Assembly: GCF_007671655.1 (NCBI RefSeq)
Contig: NZ_VCGX01000003.1
Location: 124,001-188,000 of the forward strand
Reading direction: 5' to 3'
From: Marinobacter piscis
GTDB taxonomy: Bacteria > Pseudomonadota > Gammaproteobacteria > Pseudomonadales > Oleiphilaceae
DNA length: 64,000 bases
Shown here: piece by piece, positions 45,609 to 56,262 of the stretch
Layout of the letters: the number at the start of each line of letters is the position of its first letter
Position numbering within the stretch: position 1 is the first letter of the stretch
Made by a program: the position numbers and the translations under genes
The notes under the pieces: generated by a model
Seen by the model: only the letters and a program-made list of their open reading frames with translations
Database searches by the model: none
Told to the model about the DNA's origin: nothing

Positions 45609-46704
45609 ATGGAAGTTAATCCCATTGTGACGAAGATTAAAGAACTTCGTGAGCGTACTGAAGCGCTCAGGGGGTATCTTTGACTACGATCAGCGTAGTG
45701 AGCGTCTGGTCGAAGTAGAAAGGGAAATGGAGCTGCCCACCGTGTGGGATGATCCGGAACGTGCGCAGGCACTCGGTAAAGAACGCTCCGACCTTGACCT
45801 GATTGTAAGTACCATCAACAACCTCACAACCGGCCTGGCCGATGCAGAGAGCTTGCTGGAGCTGGCTGTTGAAGAAGATGACGCAGACACAGTCACCGAG
45901 ATTGAATCAGATCTTGACGGGCTTGATGCCGAGTTGGAAAAGCTCGAGTTTCGCCGGATGTTTTCCGGTGAAATGGACTCCAGTAACGCCTATCTGGAGA
46001 TTCAGGCAGGTTCCGGTGGGACCGAAGCCCAGGACTGGGCTAATATGCTTTTACGCATGTACTTGCGCTGGGCTGAGCGCCGCGGTTTTAAAACCGAGAT
46101 CGTGGAGTTGCAGGAAGGTGACGTGGCCGGTGTCAAGAATGCCACTGTACATATACAGGGTGAGTATGCTTTTGGCTGGGCTCGCACGGAGACGGGTGTT
46201 CACCGCCTGGTTCGCAAGTCGCCTTTCGATTCCGGCAACCGTCGCCATACCTCTTTTTCCTCGGTGGTTGTGACCCCTGAAGTTGATGACAGTTTCGAGA
46301 TTGACATCAATCCGGCAGATCTGAGGGTGGATGTTTACCGTGCCTCAGGGGCCGGTGGTCAGCACGTTAACCGGACTGAGTCAGCGGTACGCCTGACCCA
46401 CAACCCGACGGGGATTGTGGTGGCCTGTCAGGCCGGGCGAAGCCAGCATCAGAACAAGGATCAGGCCATGAAGCAGCTGCGAGCCAAGCTTTATGAGCGT
46501 GAGATGCAGGAGCGTAACGCTGAGAAACAGAAAGCTGAAGATGCAAAATCCGATATTGGTTGGGGTAGCCAGATTCGTTCTTACGTTCTGGACGATGGCC
46601 GTATCAAGGATTTGCGTACCAAGATTGAAACCAGCAGCACCCAGTCGGTGCTGGATGGTGATATTGACAAGTTCATCGAAGCCAGCCTGAAGATGGCGCT
46701 GTAA
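45609..46704 (+). CDS. prfB: Peptide chain release factor 2, programmed +1 frameshift
   Basis: RF2, which ends translation at UGA and UAA. The first part runs from ATG 45609 for 24 codons to an in-frame TGA at 45681; reading resumes one base later at GAC 45682 to the TAA at 46702, giving 364 aa (E. coli 365). [13 protein letters not shown] contains the SPF tripeptide that reads the stop codon; GGQ at 249-251 is the hydrolysis motif. A frame from GTG 45649 exists but would lose the autoregulated start. 54 bp before lysS. Confidence 0.96.
45669..45684 (+). promoter_or_regulatory. prfB recoding site
   Basis: AGGGGGTATCTTTGAC: an internal Shine-Dalgarno-like AGGGGG, three bases, the slippery CTT and TGA followed by C. 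This is the same as the E. coli prfB site as I remember it. Low RF2 slows decoding of UGA and lets the ribosome shift +1, so RF2 controls its own synthesis. Confidence 0.96.
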
Positions 46705-46758
46705 AACAGCGCTGTCACCAGGCCAACCCGGACACACCCGAATTTCTAGTGAGCCAAC

Positions 46759-48306
46759 ATGACTGAACACGCCAAGAATGCATCGCAAGAGGACAACAAG
46801 CTGATCGCAGAGCGCCGCGCCAAGCTGGCCGAACTGCGTGAAAGCGGCAATCCGTTTCCCAATGATTTTCGCCGCGATGCGACTGCTGCCGAACTGCAGG
46901 CCAAATACGGTGACTACAGCAAGGAAGAGCTGGAGTCCATGGGCATAAAAGCCGCTATTGCGGGTCGAATGATGCTCGACCGTAAAGCCTTCAAAGTGGT
47001 TCAGGACATGACGGGCCGCATCCAGATCTATGCATCCAAAGATGTGCAGAAGAGTACACGGCACTGGGATCTGGGTGACATAGTGGGTGTGCGGGGCACG
47101 CTTTGCAAGTCTGGCAAGGGGGACTTGTATGTCACCATGGACGAATACGTTCTGCTTACCAAGTCGCTGCGGCCATTGCCGGAAAAGCACAAGGGGCTCA
47201 CTGATACAGAAGCGCGCTACCGTCACCGCTATGTCGACCTGATGGTAAATGAAGACAGTCGTCAGGTATTTCTGGCGCGCTCAAAAATTATTACGGCCAT
47301 GCGTCAGTTCTTTGCAGACCGTGACTTCATGGAAGTGGAAACCCCTATGCTGCAGGTGATACCGGGTGGCGCCACAGCGCGTCCGTTCATGACTCACCAC
47401 AATGCACTGGGTATTGATATGTACCTGCGTATTGCACCGGAGCTGTATCTGAAGCGGCTGGTTGTAGGTGGTTTTGAGCGGGTCTTCGAGATTAACCGTA
47501 ATTTCCGGAATGAAGGCCTGTCTACGCGCCATAACCCGGAATTTACAATGGTGGAGTTCTACCAGGCGTACGCGGATTACAACGACCTGATGGACCTTAC
47601 AGAAGACATGCTACGGACGATTACCGAGCAGGTACTGGGCACAACCAGGGTCGTGAACACGCGCACGCTGGCTGACGGCACTGAAGAGACTGTTGAGTAT
47701 GATTTTGGTAAGCCGTTTGAACGCCTGACGGTGGTGGACGCTATTTTACGCCACTGCCCTGACATCAAGGCAGAGCAACTGGCAGATGAGGCCTCGGCGC
47801 GGCAGGTGGCCCAGGATCTTGGGATCCACGTCAAAGACAGCTGGGGACTGGGTAAGATCCAGATTGAAATCTTTGAGGCCACCGCTGAGCATCGTCTGAT
47901 GCAGCCAACCTTCATTACCGAATACCCGAAAGAAGTGTCTCCTCTTGCCCGCAGCAAGGACAGTAACCCCTTCGTAACTGAACGCTTCGAATTCTTCGTG
48001 GGTGGCCGTGAGATTGCTAATGGCTTTTCTGAGCTCAACGATGCAGAAGATCAGGCGGAGCGTTTCCGGGCACAGGTGGCAGAGAAAGAGGCCGGAGACG
48101 ATGAGGCCATGTTTTACGATGAAGATTACGTGATGGCTCTGGAGTATGGCATGCCACCAACCGCAGGTGAGGGCATAGGTATTGACCGGTTGGCTATGCT
48201 GCTCACAGACTCTCCTTCTATTCGCGATGTGATCCTGTTCCCGGCCATGCGGCCAGAACACAAGGCGGATGGGGTGAAAGACGAGGGAACAGAAGATAAC
48301 GCGTAA
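46759..48306 (+). CDS. lysS: Lysyl-tRNA synthetase, class II
   Basis: 515-aa synthetase. N-terminal OB fold ([25 protein letters not shown]) binds the anticodon; class II motif 2 is [15 protein letters not shown] and motif 3 [13 protein letters not shown]. The operon prfB-lysS-ung has only 54 bp and 2 bp gaps. Confidence 0.98.
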   Translation: MTEHAKNASQEDNKLIAERRAKLAELRESGNPFPNDFRRDATAAELQAKYGDYSKEELESMGIKAAIAGRMMLDRKAFKVVQDMTGRIQIYASKDVQKSTRHWDLGDIVGVRGTLCKSGKGDLYVTMDEYVLLTKSLRPLPEKHKGLTDTEARYRHRYVDLMVNEDSRQVFLARSKIITAMRQFFADRDFMEVETPMLQVIPGGATARPFMTHHNALGIDMYLRIAPELYLKRLVVGGFERVFEINRNFRNEGLSTRHNPEFTMVEFYQAYADYNDLMDLTEDMLRTITEQVLGTTRVVNTRTLADGTEETVEYDFGKPFERLTVVDAILRHCPDIKAEQLADEASARQVAQDLGIHVKDSWGLGKIQIEIFEATAEHRLMQPTFITEYPKEVSPLARSKDSNPFVTERFEFFVGGREIANGFSELNDAEDQAERFRAQVAEKEAGDDEAMFYDEDYVMALEYGMPPTAGEGIGIDRLAMLLTDSPSIRDVILFPAMRPEHKADGVKDEGTEDNA

Positions 48307-48308
48307 TT

Positions 48309-49046
48309 ATGCATCCGATTGAGATTCTGGCCAGCCAGCTCAAGCCGGGCAGAGGCTGGGAAGAGCATCTGGAAGGGGAGTTCAGAGAGCCCTACATGAT
48401 CGCGCTGGCCGAGTTTCTGGCTGCTGAAGAGAGTGCCGGAAAGATTGTGTTTCCGGCCAGTTCCCAGTGTTTCAATGCCCTGAACAGCACTCCGCTGGAC
48501 CAGGTGCGTGTCGTTATACTGGGGCAGGACCCCTACCATGGCCCCGGGCAGGCTCACGGACTGTCGTTTTCGGTCAGGCCCGGCGTTCGTACACCGCCGT
48601 CCCTTATAAACATGTTTAAGGAAATACAGAGTGATCTGGGTGTTGACCCACCCGATCATGGCTGCCTGCAGTCCTGGGCTGAGCAAGGAGTGCTGCTACT
48701 GAACAGTGTGCTTACGGTGGTTCAGGGGCAGGCTGGAGCCCACCAGGGAAAAGGCTGGGAAGTGTTTACCGACAGGGTTATTGAAACGGTGAACCGTGAA
48801 CGCGAGGGAGTGGTATTCCTGCTCTGGGGTAATTATGCAAGGAAGAAAGGGCAGCAGATAGACCGCAGCCGGCACCTGGTTCTGGAGGGACCGCACCCGT
48901 CCCCGTTGAGTGCTTATCGTGGCTTTTTTGGCTGTAAGCACTTTTCCCGGGCTAATGAGTGGCTACAGGGGCGCGGGCAGCAACCGGTAAACTGGAAGCT
49001 GCCCGACAAACAAGACCTGGAAGCTTTTACTGAAGCAGCGCCATAG
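48309..49046 (+). CDS. ung: Uracil-DNA glycosylase
   Basis: Family 1 uracil-DNA glycosylase of 245 aa. Catalytic Asp74 is in [43 protein letters not shown] and the leucine-loop motif [13 protein letters not shown] are intact. Starts 2 bp after lysS. Its last 20 bp overlap the end of the convergent HDOD gene. Confidence 0.97.
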   Translation: MHPIEILASQLKPGRGWEEHLEGEFREPYMIALAEFLAAEESAGKIVFPASSQCFNALNSTPLDQVRVVILGQDPYHGPGQAHGLSFSVRPGVRTPPSLINMFKEIQSDLGVDPPDHGCLQSWAEQGVLLLNSVLTVVQGQAGAHQGKGWEVFTDRVIETVNREREGVVFLLWGNYARKKGQQIDRSRHLVLEGPHPSPLSAYRGFFGCKHFSRANEWLQGRGQQPVNWKLPDKQDLEAFTEAAP

Positions 49047-49860
49047 CTGCTTCCATCTGAGCGTTCAGGTCTTCCTCTTCATTCATGTTGGTATTCGGAT
49101 CAAGCCTGAGTCGGCTGAAAGCCGAAATATCCGACCAGTCCAGCTCAGTCCAGGGGTGATCAGAACCGGCGATTAACTGCAGGTTGGCTACCATTACCAG
49201 GTCTGCGTAGTCAGCCGATGGAGCGTGCCGGAGGAGGTCAGAGTACTCCAGCGGGACATTTTGTAAGGCTTCCGGGAAGTCCCACTTTTTAAGAATTCTG
49301 GCTCCGATTCTTGGGTGCAGCTCCTGAATAATGCTGTCAAGCAGAGCACCGCTGACTTCGATGTTCTCGTCTTCCACATAGCGCAATATCGGCAGAACGC
49401 CAATAAGGTGCACAAGGCCTGCTAATGTTGCCTGATCCGGCTTCAGGTTGGTGTAGTGTTGTGCCAGCACATGGCTGATGCCCGCAACTTCTGTACTGGT
49501 TTGCCAGGTGGTGCGCAGGCGTTCGTCAATCATCTCCGATGTTGCCTGAAACATCTGTTGCATAGCCAGCCCCATGGCAAGGTTGCTGGTATAGGCCATG
49601 CCGAGCCTGCTAACCGCCATGTTGAGGTTCTCTATGGCACGGCTGCCACGAAAGAGTGGGCTGTTACAGACACGGATAATACGGGCTGATAGTGCCGTAT
49701 CGTTGCTTATAACCTTTACAAGATCGCCGATTGCCGAGTCTTCAGACTCGGCAATTTCACGAACCTGAAGTGCCGCCTCGGGGAGTGTGGGAAGCAGTAG
49801 CTTGTCATTTTCGATTGCCGCCGCGAGGTCGGCTTTTATGGTTTCAGCAATATTTGGCAT
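49027..49860 (-). CDS. HDOD-domain protein
   Basis: 277-aa protein with an HDOD domain over most of its length: [74 protein letters not shown] and [18 protein letters not shown] proteins are helical signalling scaffolds related to HD phosphohydrolases but mostly without catalytic residues. It is the last gene after nadB-sdhE-ygfX-ygfZ and overlaps ung tail to tail. Confidence 0.85.
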   Translation of the reverse strand: MPNIAETIKADLAAAIENDKLLLPTLPEAALQVREIAESEDSAIGDLVKVISNDTALSARIIRVCNSPLFRGSRAIENLNMAVSRLGMAYTSNLAMGLAMQQMFQATSEMIDERLRTTWQTSTEVAGISHVLAQHYTNLKPDQATLAGLVHLIGVLPILRYVEDENIEVSGALLDSIIQELHPRIGARILKKWDFPEALQNVPLEYSDLLRHAPSADYADLVMVANLQLIAGSDHPWTELDWSDISAFSRLRLDPNTNMNEEEDLNAQMEAAMALLQ

Positions 49861-49933
49861 GGTTTGATCGATGTCCGTTCATCAGTTCTCGAGACACCTG
49901 TTATAACAGATTCTGACGGGGTTGCCTGTCAAC

Positions 49934-50944
49934 TTATGTATCCTGTTGCTCACTGTCTTCCCGCTCACTGACCGTATAGGGCAGAGGTTGCAGCTGTAGC
50001 AGGGCATCGGGAAGGCCGTCTGCGTACAGTTCGCCGCTGACTGCGTCATGGCGGGCGACGGCAAGCAGTTCGCACGAACCGTCACTGAACCCGACAGCGT
50101 TGATCACTTCGCCTACCGAGCGCTCTCCGGATTTAACCGATGTGCCTGGTGTTGGTAGTGGGTCGGCGCTGGCCAGGCGGAAACGAAACAGGCTCTTTTT
50201 AAGCTGACCCAGAAAGTGCATTCTCGCGATGACCTCCTGACCTGTATAACACCCTTTGTTGAAATGTACCCCGCCCAGGTGTTGCCAGTTGAGCATTTGT
50301 GGCACATAGGCTTCGCTGGTCGCTGTACTCAGAACAGGAATGCCGGCGGCAATTTCGGAAGCGTGCCAGTCCGCAAGGCCTTTCTCGGGAATTTTATCCA
50401 GAGGCAGGTCGGTTGCTTCTGGTTGCCACAGCTCGAAGCGGCGCAGGCCAGTGGCAGTATCGTCTGTCCGGATCAGAAAGCCGGAGTCCAGCGCCAGGGT
50501 GTCTCCGGGTGAAGCCAGGTTATCCTGCCCGCCTTCGGCCAGTAGTGCGGCGGCTTCGTCACCCAGTAGTCCGGTAATCCGGCCTTCTTCAAGAGCGGTC
50601 ATGGAAGTGCCCCGAAACAGCATCATATACTTGCGCAGATGTGTCATGATGGACTCTGCCAACTCTGACGGCAGGTCCATAAGGATGTCTTCACCGTCGC
50701 GTAGCAGGCGGGTCAGGCAATAGGCCCGGCCTTTGGGTGAGGTGCCGGCAGCGCGGGGTGAGGCGCCTGCTTTGACGTCGTCCAGGTTCTGGCTTAGCTG
50801 TCCCTGCAGAAATTTATCTGTACCCGGGCCGGAAACGCGCACCAGGGTGCGGTCGCTCAGGGTAATGCGCCCTGAAACCGGAAGCGGGACTTCAGCGGAT
50901 GTATAGGCAGGTGTGGCTGAAACAGGTGTCTCTGTACCAGTCAT
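49934..50944 (-). CDS. ygfZ: YgfZ/GcvT-like folate-binding protein
   Basis: Folate-dependent iron-sulfur repair/assembly protein (336 aa). The signature KGCYTGQEVIARMHFLG (Cys in the loop) is diagnostic for YgfZ; GPGTDKFLQGQLSQNLDDV is the N-terminal folate fold. 73 bp before the HDOD gene. Neighbour of sdhE fits its role with Fe-S and FAD enzymes. Confidence 0.93.
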   Translation of the reverse strand: MTGTETPVSATPAYTSAEVPLPVSGRITLSDRTLVRVSGPGTDKFLQGQLSQNLDDVKAGASPRAAGTSPKGRAYCLTRLLRDGEDILMDLPSELAESIMTHLRKYMMLFRGTSMTALEEGRITGLLGDEAAALLAEGGQDNLASPGDTLALDSGFLIRTDDTATGLRRFELWQPEATDLPLDKIPEKGLADWHASEIAAGIPVLSTATSEAYVPQMLNWQHLGGVHFNKGCYTGQEVIARMHFLGQLKKSLFRFRLASADPLPTPGTSVKSGERSVGEVINAVGFSDGSCELLAVARHDAVSGELYADGLPDALLQLQPLPYTVSEREDSEQQDT

Positions 50945-50964
50945 GGAAAACTCCGGGCAGAATA

Positions 50965-51426
50965 TTATTCAAGGGATTGCTGAGTGTGGCCCAGTCTGAG
51001 CCACATTCTCAGGCGACGAAACTGATCTTCCGGCAGGTTGCCGGCAATCCGTTTACCGGTAAGCAACACAACCGGGTATGTAGAATATCTGGAGGCGGCT
51101 GGCCTTAGTTTCAAGAGCACGACCTTTGAGCTGATGCGGCTGGAGGAGCAAGGGCTTACTGCAATCGTGCGACCGCTTCCAAGGCGCGCAAAGAGTGTGT
51201 TCTGATCCTGGTACAGCGCACGGACTGCTGTGGCACCTTTAAGCAGTCCGTTTAGCCGGAACTGTGCCGTTGCGCCCACAAGCGCCGGCAAAGCCAGCAA
51301 GTACATCCAGTGCTTGCCGGCAGCACCGGCAATCAAGGCAAATGCACAGGTCGCCAGCCAGGGTGCAGCGGCAAGACAGCCTGCTGCAGTGCTGGGCGAC
51401 AGGGTCAGGTCAGTCCGGCTGGACAC
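50965..51426 (-). CDS. ygfX: YgfX-like membrane protein
   Basis: Small inner-membrane protein of about 153 aa. Two adjacent hydrophobic helices ([19 protein letters not shown] and [17 protein letters not shown]) precede a cytoplasmic beta-rich part. Gene position after sdhE and length fit YgfX (CptA), which in E. coli forms a pair with SdhE. GTG 51426 overlaps the sdhE end; TTG 51432 is the other choice. Confidence 0.75.
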   Translation of the reverse strand: MSSRTDLTLSPSTAAGCLAAAPWLATCAFALIAGAAGKHWMYLLALPALVGATAQFRLNGLLKGATAVRALYQDQNTLFARLGSGRTIAVSPCSSSRISSKVVLLKLRPAASRYSTYPVVLLTGKRIAGNLPEDQFRRLRMWLRLGHTQQSLE

Positions 51427-51682
51427 GGGCAAGGATTATATCAACGATGCGCCGCAGGTCCGGGTCTTCCGGGCTGCTGCGTTGCATGAACCACTCAAAC
51501 ATATCGGTGTCTTCACAGCTCAGGAGCTTGCGGTATCTGGCCTGATCATCTGTATCAAGATCCCTGTAGGCCTCTTCCAGAAAAGGAATCAACAGAACAT
51601 CCAGCTCAAGCATGCCACGGCGGCTGTGCCACCACAGACGATTGAAGTCCGAGTTGTCCGCTGGGGGTTGGGTATTTTGCAT
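51410..51682 (-). CDS. sdhE: FAD assembly factor SdhE
   Basis: Small helical protein (90 aa) that helps attach FAD covalently to succinate dehydrogenase. [21 protein letters not shown] contains the RGxxE motif required for flavinylation. 11 bp after nadB; its end overlaps the start of ygfX. Confidence 0.94.
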   Translation of the reverse strand: MQNTQPPADNSDFNRLWWHSRRGMLELDVLLIPFLEEAYRDLDTDDQARYRKLLSCEDTDMFEWFMQRSSPEDPDLRRIVDIILARVQPD

Positions 51683-51693
51683 AATAAGTCTCT

Positions 51694-53319
51694 TTACGGC
51701 GACGAGGTTCTGTAGGTGGTTGGTATTAATACGGTATCACGGGCGTCAGGCAGTAGTCCCGGGTAATCCAGAGTGTAATGCAGACCGCGGCTTTCCTTTC
51801 GCTGCAGTGCGGAGCAGATGATCAGGTCGGATACTGTTACCAGGTTGCGCAGCTCCAGCAGATCGTTGGTGACCCGGTAGTTGCTGTAAAATTCGCTGAT
51901 TTCACGTGACAGCAAGTCAACCCGGTGCTTTGCGCGCTGCAAGCGTTTGGTGGTACGGACAATGCCAACATAGTCCCACATAAAGTGGCGCAGTTCGTCC
52001 CAGTTGTGTGAGATAACAACGTCTTCATCAGAATCCCTCACCTGGCTTTCGTCCCAGGCGGGGGCATCTGGCGCTGGCGGAATGTCTGCTTCCCGGCGGG
52101 TAATGTCGGCGGCAGCAGCCCGGCCATATACCAGGCACTCCAGTAAGGAGTTGCTTGCCATACGATTCGCACCATGAAGTCCGGTAAACCCTGCCTCTCC
52201 AACCACATACAATTGGTTGATGTCTGTTCTGGCCCGTTCGTCACTGACGATACCGCCGCAGGTGTAGTGTGCCGCCGGCACCACCGGGATGGGATCGCGG
52301 GTGATGTCGATTCCAAGTTCAAGGCACTTGTCGTAAATGGTCGGAAAGTGGTGCCGGATAAACTCTGCGGGCTTGTGGCTTATATCCAGATACAGGTGAT
52401 CTGCACCCAGCCGTTTCATTTCATGGTCGATGGCGCGCGCTACGATATCCCGCGGCGCCAGCTCCTGGCGTTTGTCGAAACGGTCCATAAAACGGGAACC
52501 GTCAGGCAGTTTTAAAAAACCGCCTTCGCCACGAACGGCCTCGGTAATCAGGAACGATTTTGCATGGGGGTGATACAGGCACGTCGGGTGAAACTGATTG
52601 AACTCCATGTTGGCAACGCGACAACCCGCTCTCCAGGCAATGGCAATGCCATCGCCTGACGCACCATCAGGGTTGGTGGTGTACTGGTACGCCTTGGAAG
52701 CGCCGCCGGTGGCAAGCACGGTAAAGCGTGCCCGGAACAGCTCCACATGGTTGTCTTCAAGGTTAAGAATGTAGGCGCCAACACACCGGTTGCCTGGCAG
52801 TGCGAGTTTGCGGTTGGTGATCAGGTCTACCGCAACACGGTTGGAGACGAGTTCAATGTTGGGTCTGGCCCGGGCCTGAGAGGTTAATGTAGTGGATACA
52901 GCGTGCCCGGTGGCATCAGCCGCGTGAATGATCCGGCGATGGCTGTGTCCGCCTTCACGGGTGAGATGAAACCCGGTGTCAGTATTGCGGGTAAAATCCA
53001 CGCCGGTACGGATGAGCCAGTCAATGCTTTCTTTGCTGTTATCAACTGTAAACCGCACTGCGTCTTCGTGACACAGTCCGCCGCCGGCAACAAGGGTATC
53101 CTGAACATGGTTTTCGGTGCAGTCCTGGTCATCCAGAACAGCAGCAATCCCCCCCTGGGCCCAGAGTGTGGCGCCGCTGCTTATGTCGGCTTTGCTGATA
53201 ACGCATACCTTGAGGTGCTCCGGAAGGTTAAGCGCAACGGTCAGGCCGGCAGCGCCGCTGCCGATAATCAGGACATCGTATTCATGGGACTGTGGCATCG
53301 GGTCGTTATCGCGGGCCAT
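51694..53319 (-). CDS. nadB: L-aspartate oxidase
   Basis: FAD enzyme of 541 aa that makes iminoaspartate for NAD synthesis. [19 protein letters not shown] is the FAD fold, [20 protein letters not shown] is typical, and [15 protein letters not shown] and [27 protein letters not shown] stretch give the active-site and second FAD region. ATG 53319 or 53298 could be the start. Divergent from rpoE, as in E. coli. Confidence 0.96.
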   Translation of the reverse strand: MARDNDPMPQSHEYDVLIIGSGAAGLTVALNLPEHLKVCVISKADISSGATLWAQGGIAAVLDDQDCTENHVQDTLVAGGGLCHEDAVRFTVDNSKESIDWLIRTGVDFTRNTDTGFHLTREGGHSHRRIIHAADATGHAVSTTLTSQARARPNIELVSNRVAVDLITNRKLALPGNRCVGAYILNLEDNHVELFRARFTVLATGGASKAYQYTTNPDGASGDGIAIAWRAGCRVANMEFNQFHPTCLYHPHAKSFLITEAVRGEGGFLKLPDGSRFMDRFDKRQELAPRDIVARAIDHEMKRLGADHLYLDISHKPAEFIRHHFPTIYDKCLELGIDITRDPIPVVPAAHYTCGGIVSDERARTDINQLYVVGEAGFTGLHGANRMASNSLLECLVYGRAAAADITRREADIPPAPDAPAWDESQVRDSDEDVVISHNWDELRHFMWDYVGIVRTTKRLQRAKHRVDLLSREISEFYSNYRVTNDLLELRNLVTVSDLIICSALQRKESRGLHYTLDYPGLLPDARDTVLIPTTYRTSSP

Positions 53320-53335
53320 AATGTAGAAGTGTATT

Positions 53336-53363
53336 GAACTAAACTTTACGCTTGCTGTCTATT
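53336..53363 (+). promoter_or_regulatory. Candidate RpoE-type autoregulated promoter
   Basis: GAACTA (53336-53341), 16 bp, TCTATT (53358-53363). This is near the AlgU/RpoE pattern GAACTT-N16/17-TCTGA, at the expected distance before rpoE. Only the spacing and -35 are good; the -10 is partial. Confidence 0.45.
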
Positions 53364-53424
53364 TGCCCTGAAAGATAACTGACCTTGCAGACCGAATCGA
53401 AACTTTCACCACGGGCGCTGTACA

Positions 53425-54117
53425 GTGAGCATCAAGCAACAGAAACTCGCATTAGCCGGTAAACCGGCCACAACATCGGAGCGTACCAATATAGCGCCCA
53501 TGGCACCCGATACAGATCAGAAACATACTGAAAAACCCGACAGCCAGACCGACCTGCAGCTTGTCCGCAAAGTCCGGAATGGTGACCGGGGTGCGTTTGA
53601 TCTGCTGGTTGTCAAATACCAGTCGAGAGTGGCGTCCATTATCGGCCGCTACGTCTATGACAATCAGGAGGTAATGGACCTGACGCAGGAAGCCTTTATC
53701 AAGGCTTACCGGGCCATCGAGCGGTTTCGGGGTGACAGTGCGTTTTATACCTGGCTGTATCGCATTGCAGTGAACACGGCAAAAAACCACCTTGAGGCAA
53801 GAAGTCGAAGACCTCAGGGCAGTGCAGACTCGGCGGAGGCCGAGAACTTTGATAGTGGCCGACAATTGCGGGACATCGCATCCCCAGAGCGCCTGTTGCA
53901 GCGTGAACAGTTGCAGAAGGCGTTAAGCAAGGCGATTGCCAGCTTGCCGGAAGAGCTGCGGTCAGCCTTTCTGCTGCGGGAGTATGACGGGCTTAGCTAT
54001 GAAGACATAGCCCGTATTCTGGAGTGCCCGATTGGCACCGTACGCTCGCGTATATTCAGGGCCAGAGATGCTGTCGACAAACAGCTTGGTCCGTTGCTAA
54101 ATCATTCCGTGACGTAA
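53425..54117 (+). CDS. rpoE: Envelope-stress sigma factor RpoE (AlgU-like)
   Basis: ECF sigma factor. Region 2 is AFDLLVVKYQSRVASIIGRYVYDNQEVMDLTQEAFIKAYRAI with FYTWLYRIAVNTAKNHLEARSRR; region 4 is LPEELRSAFLLREYDGLSYEDIARILECPIGTVRSRIFRARD. The GTG 53425 start gives a 34-residue polar N-terminal extension not in E. coli RpoE; ATG 53500 gives a normal length (205 aa). Neither has a strong ribosome-binding site. First gene of rpoE-rseA-rseB-rseC-mucD. Confidence 0.94.
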   Translation: MSIKQQKLALAGKPATTSERTNIAPMAPDTDQKHTEKPDSQTDLQLVRKVRNGDRGAFDLLVVKYQSRVASIIGRYVYDNQEVMDLTQEAFIKAYRAIERFRGDSAFYTWLYRIAVNTAKNHLEARSRRPQGSADSAEAENFDSGRQLRDIASPERLLQREQLQKALSKAIASLPEELRSAFLLREYDGLSYEDIARILECPIGTVRSRIFRARDAVDKQLGPLLNHSVT

Positions 54118-54132
54118 TTGAAGGTGCATCCT

Positions 54133-54702
54133 ATGGATGATCGTCTCAGAGAAACATTATCCGCCATGATGGATGACGAGGCCGACGAACTCTCGGTGCG
54201 GCGTCTGTTGTCTCAGGAAGAGCAGGTTGAGGTGCGTGCCCAATGGCAGCGATGGCAGAGCGTGCATGACCTGATGCACCGGGGCAGTTCGCCGGCTGAT
54301 GGCATTGATATAAGCGCCTCTGTCAGAGAGGTTCTGGACGGCCGGACCAGGCAGCCGGAGCCGGCTTTATCACAGCGCCGTAATACACCAGTGAGGTGGC
54401 AGTGGCCCGCAGTTGCCATGGTTACAGCATCGTTGCTGGTCGGCTTTGGTGCCGGTGCAGGCTGGGATTCGGGAAACAATCCGCCCAATGGGTTGGCGTC
54501 TGCGTCTGTGCCTGAGGCCGCTGTAAATGAGCTGTCTGGTGAAGCAAGTCCAGTGCGGGAACTTGCGCTGCAGGGACTGGATGAACAACAGTGGGAACAT
54601 ATGAGTCGCTATCTGCTTGAGCATGCCCAGCACAATAGCGTGGGAGCCGGGCAGGGGTCGGTGGGTTATGCCCGCCTTGTCAGCGCATCAGGCGCTTACT
54701 GA
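54133..54702 (+). CDS. rseA: Anti-sigma factor RseA (MucA-like)
   Basis: Inner-membrane anti-sigma factor of 189 aa. The N-terminal cytoplasmic part (LRETLSAMMDDEADELSVRRLL and QWQRWQSVHDLM) binds RpoE; one transmembrane helix (VAMVTASLLVGFGAGAGW, about 98-115) is followed by a periplasmic part for RseB. ATG 54133 has AAGGTG before it. Confidence 0.9.
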   Translation: MDDRLRETLSAMMDDEADELSVRRLLSQEEQVEVRAQWQRWQSVHDLMHRGSSPADGIDISASVREVLDGRTRQPEPALSQRRNTPVRWQWPAVAMVTASLLVGFGAGAGWDSGNNPPNGLASASVPEAAVNELSGEASPVRELALQGLDEQQWEHMSRYLLEHAQHNSVGAGQGSVGYARLVSASGAY

Positions 54703-54711
54703 AACCAGGTG

Positions 54712-55779
54712 ATGGCGGTGTTCATGAAAAAAGCAGAGTACTCTGGCCTGAGACTGACGCGTGCCTGGCTGCGCATGAGCCTGGCCTTTATTCTGGCGAT
54801 AGGTGCTCCTGCTGCAGCCGCGTCGGGCAAGAAAACAGCTGCCGAATGGCTGGAGCAGCTGGGCCCTGCGCTAAATATGACCTCCTATCGTGGCGTCTTT
54901 GTCTATGCCCGGGGGGCGAATGTGCACTCCATGCAAATTGCCCATCGTTACCGTAACGGCATTGTTGAAGAGCGGCTGGTTATGCAGGACGGGGGCAGTG
55001 GTGAGTTTGTTCGCCGGGGAATGAAAGTAGTCTGTGTACTCCCTGAGCGAGGTAAGGTGCACCTGGATCAGATTATTCCCTCCGGCCCGTTTGCTGAAGC
55101 TTTTTCCAGCCAGTTGGTGCCCGTAAGCCGCTGGTACAGTGCTGAGTTAAAAGGTGATGATCGTGTCGCGGGGTACGATGTGGTGACCGTTGCACTGACC
55201 GCCAGGGATCCGCACCGATACAGTCATCGGCTTTGGCTGGAAAAAAACACCGGACTTCTGGTGAAAAGCCACGTGCGCAATGCAAACGATGAGGTGTTGG
55301 AACACTTTCAGTTCACCAGCCTCGAGATCACGAACGACTTGCCGGACAGTGAATTTGAAATTCGTACAGAGGGGCATGAAATATCACGTACCCTGAAGGC
55401 AGCCGGAAAGCTACCATTGAAACAGGTGCAGAGTCCGGAAGCACTTACAGAAAAGCCGCGCATGCATGGCTGGAAACTTGGATGGCGCCCGCAGGGGTTT
55501 GAGCCGGCAGCAGCGCCGGGCGCAGGCAAGAGCCAGGCGGTGGCATTTTCCGATGGGCTGGCGGCGTTTTCGGTGTTTGTTGAGCCGGCGGGCAGAGTCA
55601 GCATGCCAACGGGGGCTTCGCGAATCGGAGCAACCACTGTTTATATGCGCCAGCTGGAAAGCGAAGACAAGGTGTTTCTGGTGACGGTGGTGGGTGAACT
55701 GCCACCAGCGTCGGCGCGCCGGGTCGCAGAGTCTGTACAGGTTGGTGAAGCCTTTATGGTAGGTGCGGGTGAGCAATGA
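54712..55779 (+). CDS. rseB: RseB (MucB-like) sigma-E regulatory protein
   Basis: Periplasmic protein of about 355 aa with signal peptide (LRMSLAFILAIGAPAAAASG). MucB/RseB domain: WLEQLGPALNMTSYRGVFVYARG, LPERGKVHLDQIIPSG and SRWYSAELKGDDRVAGYDVVTV. It binds RseA and shields it from proteolysis until lipopolysaccharide or unfolded outer-membrane proteins displace it. The start may be ATG 54712 or 54724. Overlaps rseC by 4 bp. Confidence 0.9.
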   Translation: MAVFMKKAEYSGLRLTRAWLRMSLAFILAIGAPAAAASGKKTAAEWLEQLGPALNMTSYRGVFVYARGANVHSMQIAHRYRNGIVEERLVMQDGGSGEFVRRGMKVVCVLPERGKVHLDQIIPSGPFAEAFSSQLVPVSRWYSAELKGDDRVAGYDVVTVALTARDPHRYSHRLWLEKNTGLLVKSHVRNANDEVLEHFQFTSLEITNDLPDSEFEIRTEGHEISRTLKAAGKLPLKQVQSPEALTEKPRMHGWKLGWRPQGFEPAAAPGAGKSQAVAFSDGLAAFSVFVEPAGRVSMPTGASRIGATTVYMRQLESEDKVFLVTVVGELPPASARRVAESVQVGEAFMVGAGEQ

Positions 55780-56243
55780 TTACCGAAACAGGAAAAGTTG
55801 TTGCTGTTACCGGGGAACATGCCTGGGTTCAGACGATACGCACCAGTGCCTGTCAGAGTTGTGCCGCCCGTAATGGGTGTGGGCAGAAGGTACTGGCCAC
55901 CGCAACGGGAGGGCGTGCCAATCAGGTTCGCGTGTTCAACTCCGTGAACGCCCGGGTAGGGGAGGATGTGACTCTGGGAATTGACGAAAGTGCCCTCCTT
56001 GGCGCTTCGTTGCTGGTATACGCGCTGCCATTGCTGCTGTTGGTGGGACTCAGTATGGCTGGTCACCACATGTCCGGTGGCAATGATCTGGCTGCGATGA
56101 CAGGTGCAGTAGCAGGTCTTGCATCGGGGTTTATCATAAGCCGAAAATTGCAGCGCCGGAACGCCGGCACTTATGAGCCCAGGCTGCTTCGAATAAACCG
56201 CATTCCGATCGGAGCAGCGTCCCATACAGATTTTTCAACATGA
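55776..56243 (+). CDS. rseC: RseC-like membrane protein
   Basis: 155-aa membrane protein: Cys-rich N-terminus VQTIRTSACQSCAARNGCGQKVL (four Cys, a possible metal site) and two hydrophobic helices (LLVYALPLLLLVGLSMAG; AMTGAVAGLASGFIISRKLQ). RseC family positively affects RpoE and reducing systems. ATGA overlap with rseB. Confidence 0.92.
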   Translation: MITETGKVVAVTGEHAWVQTIRTSACQSCAARNGCGQKVLATATGGRANQVRVFNSVNARVGEDVTLGIDESALLGASLLVYALPLLLLVGLSMAGHHMSGGNDLAAMTGAVAGLASGFIISRKLQRRNAGTYEPRLLRINRIPIGAASHTDFST

Positions 56244-56262
56244 CTTAACAGGGGATTCAGAC

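Noticed and set aside
45649-46704. prfB as a simple GTG-initiated gene
   Set aside because: The upstream 24-codon part, internal Shine-Dalgarno and CTT-TGA-C show programmed frameshifting instead.
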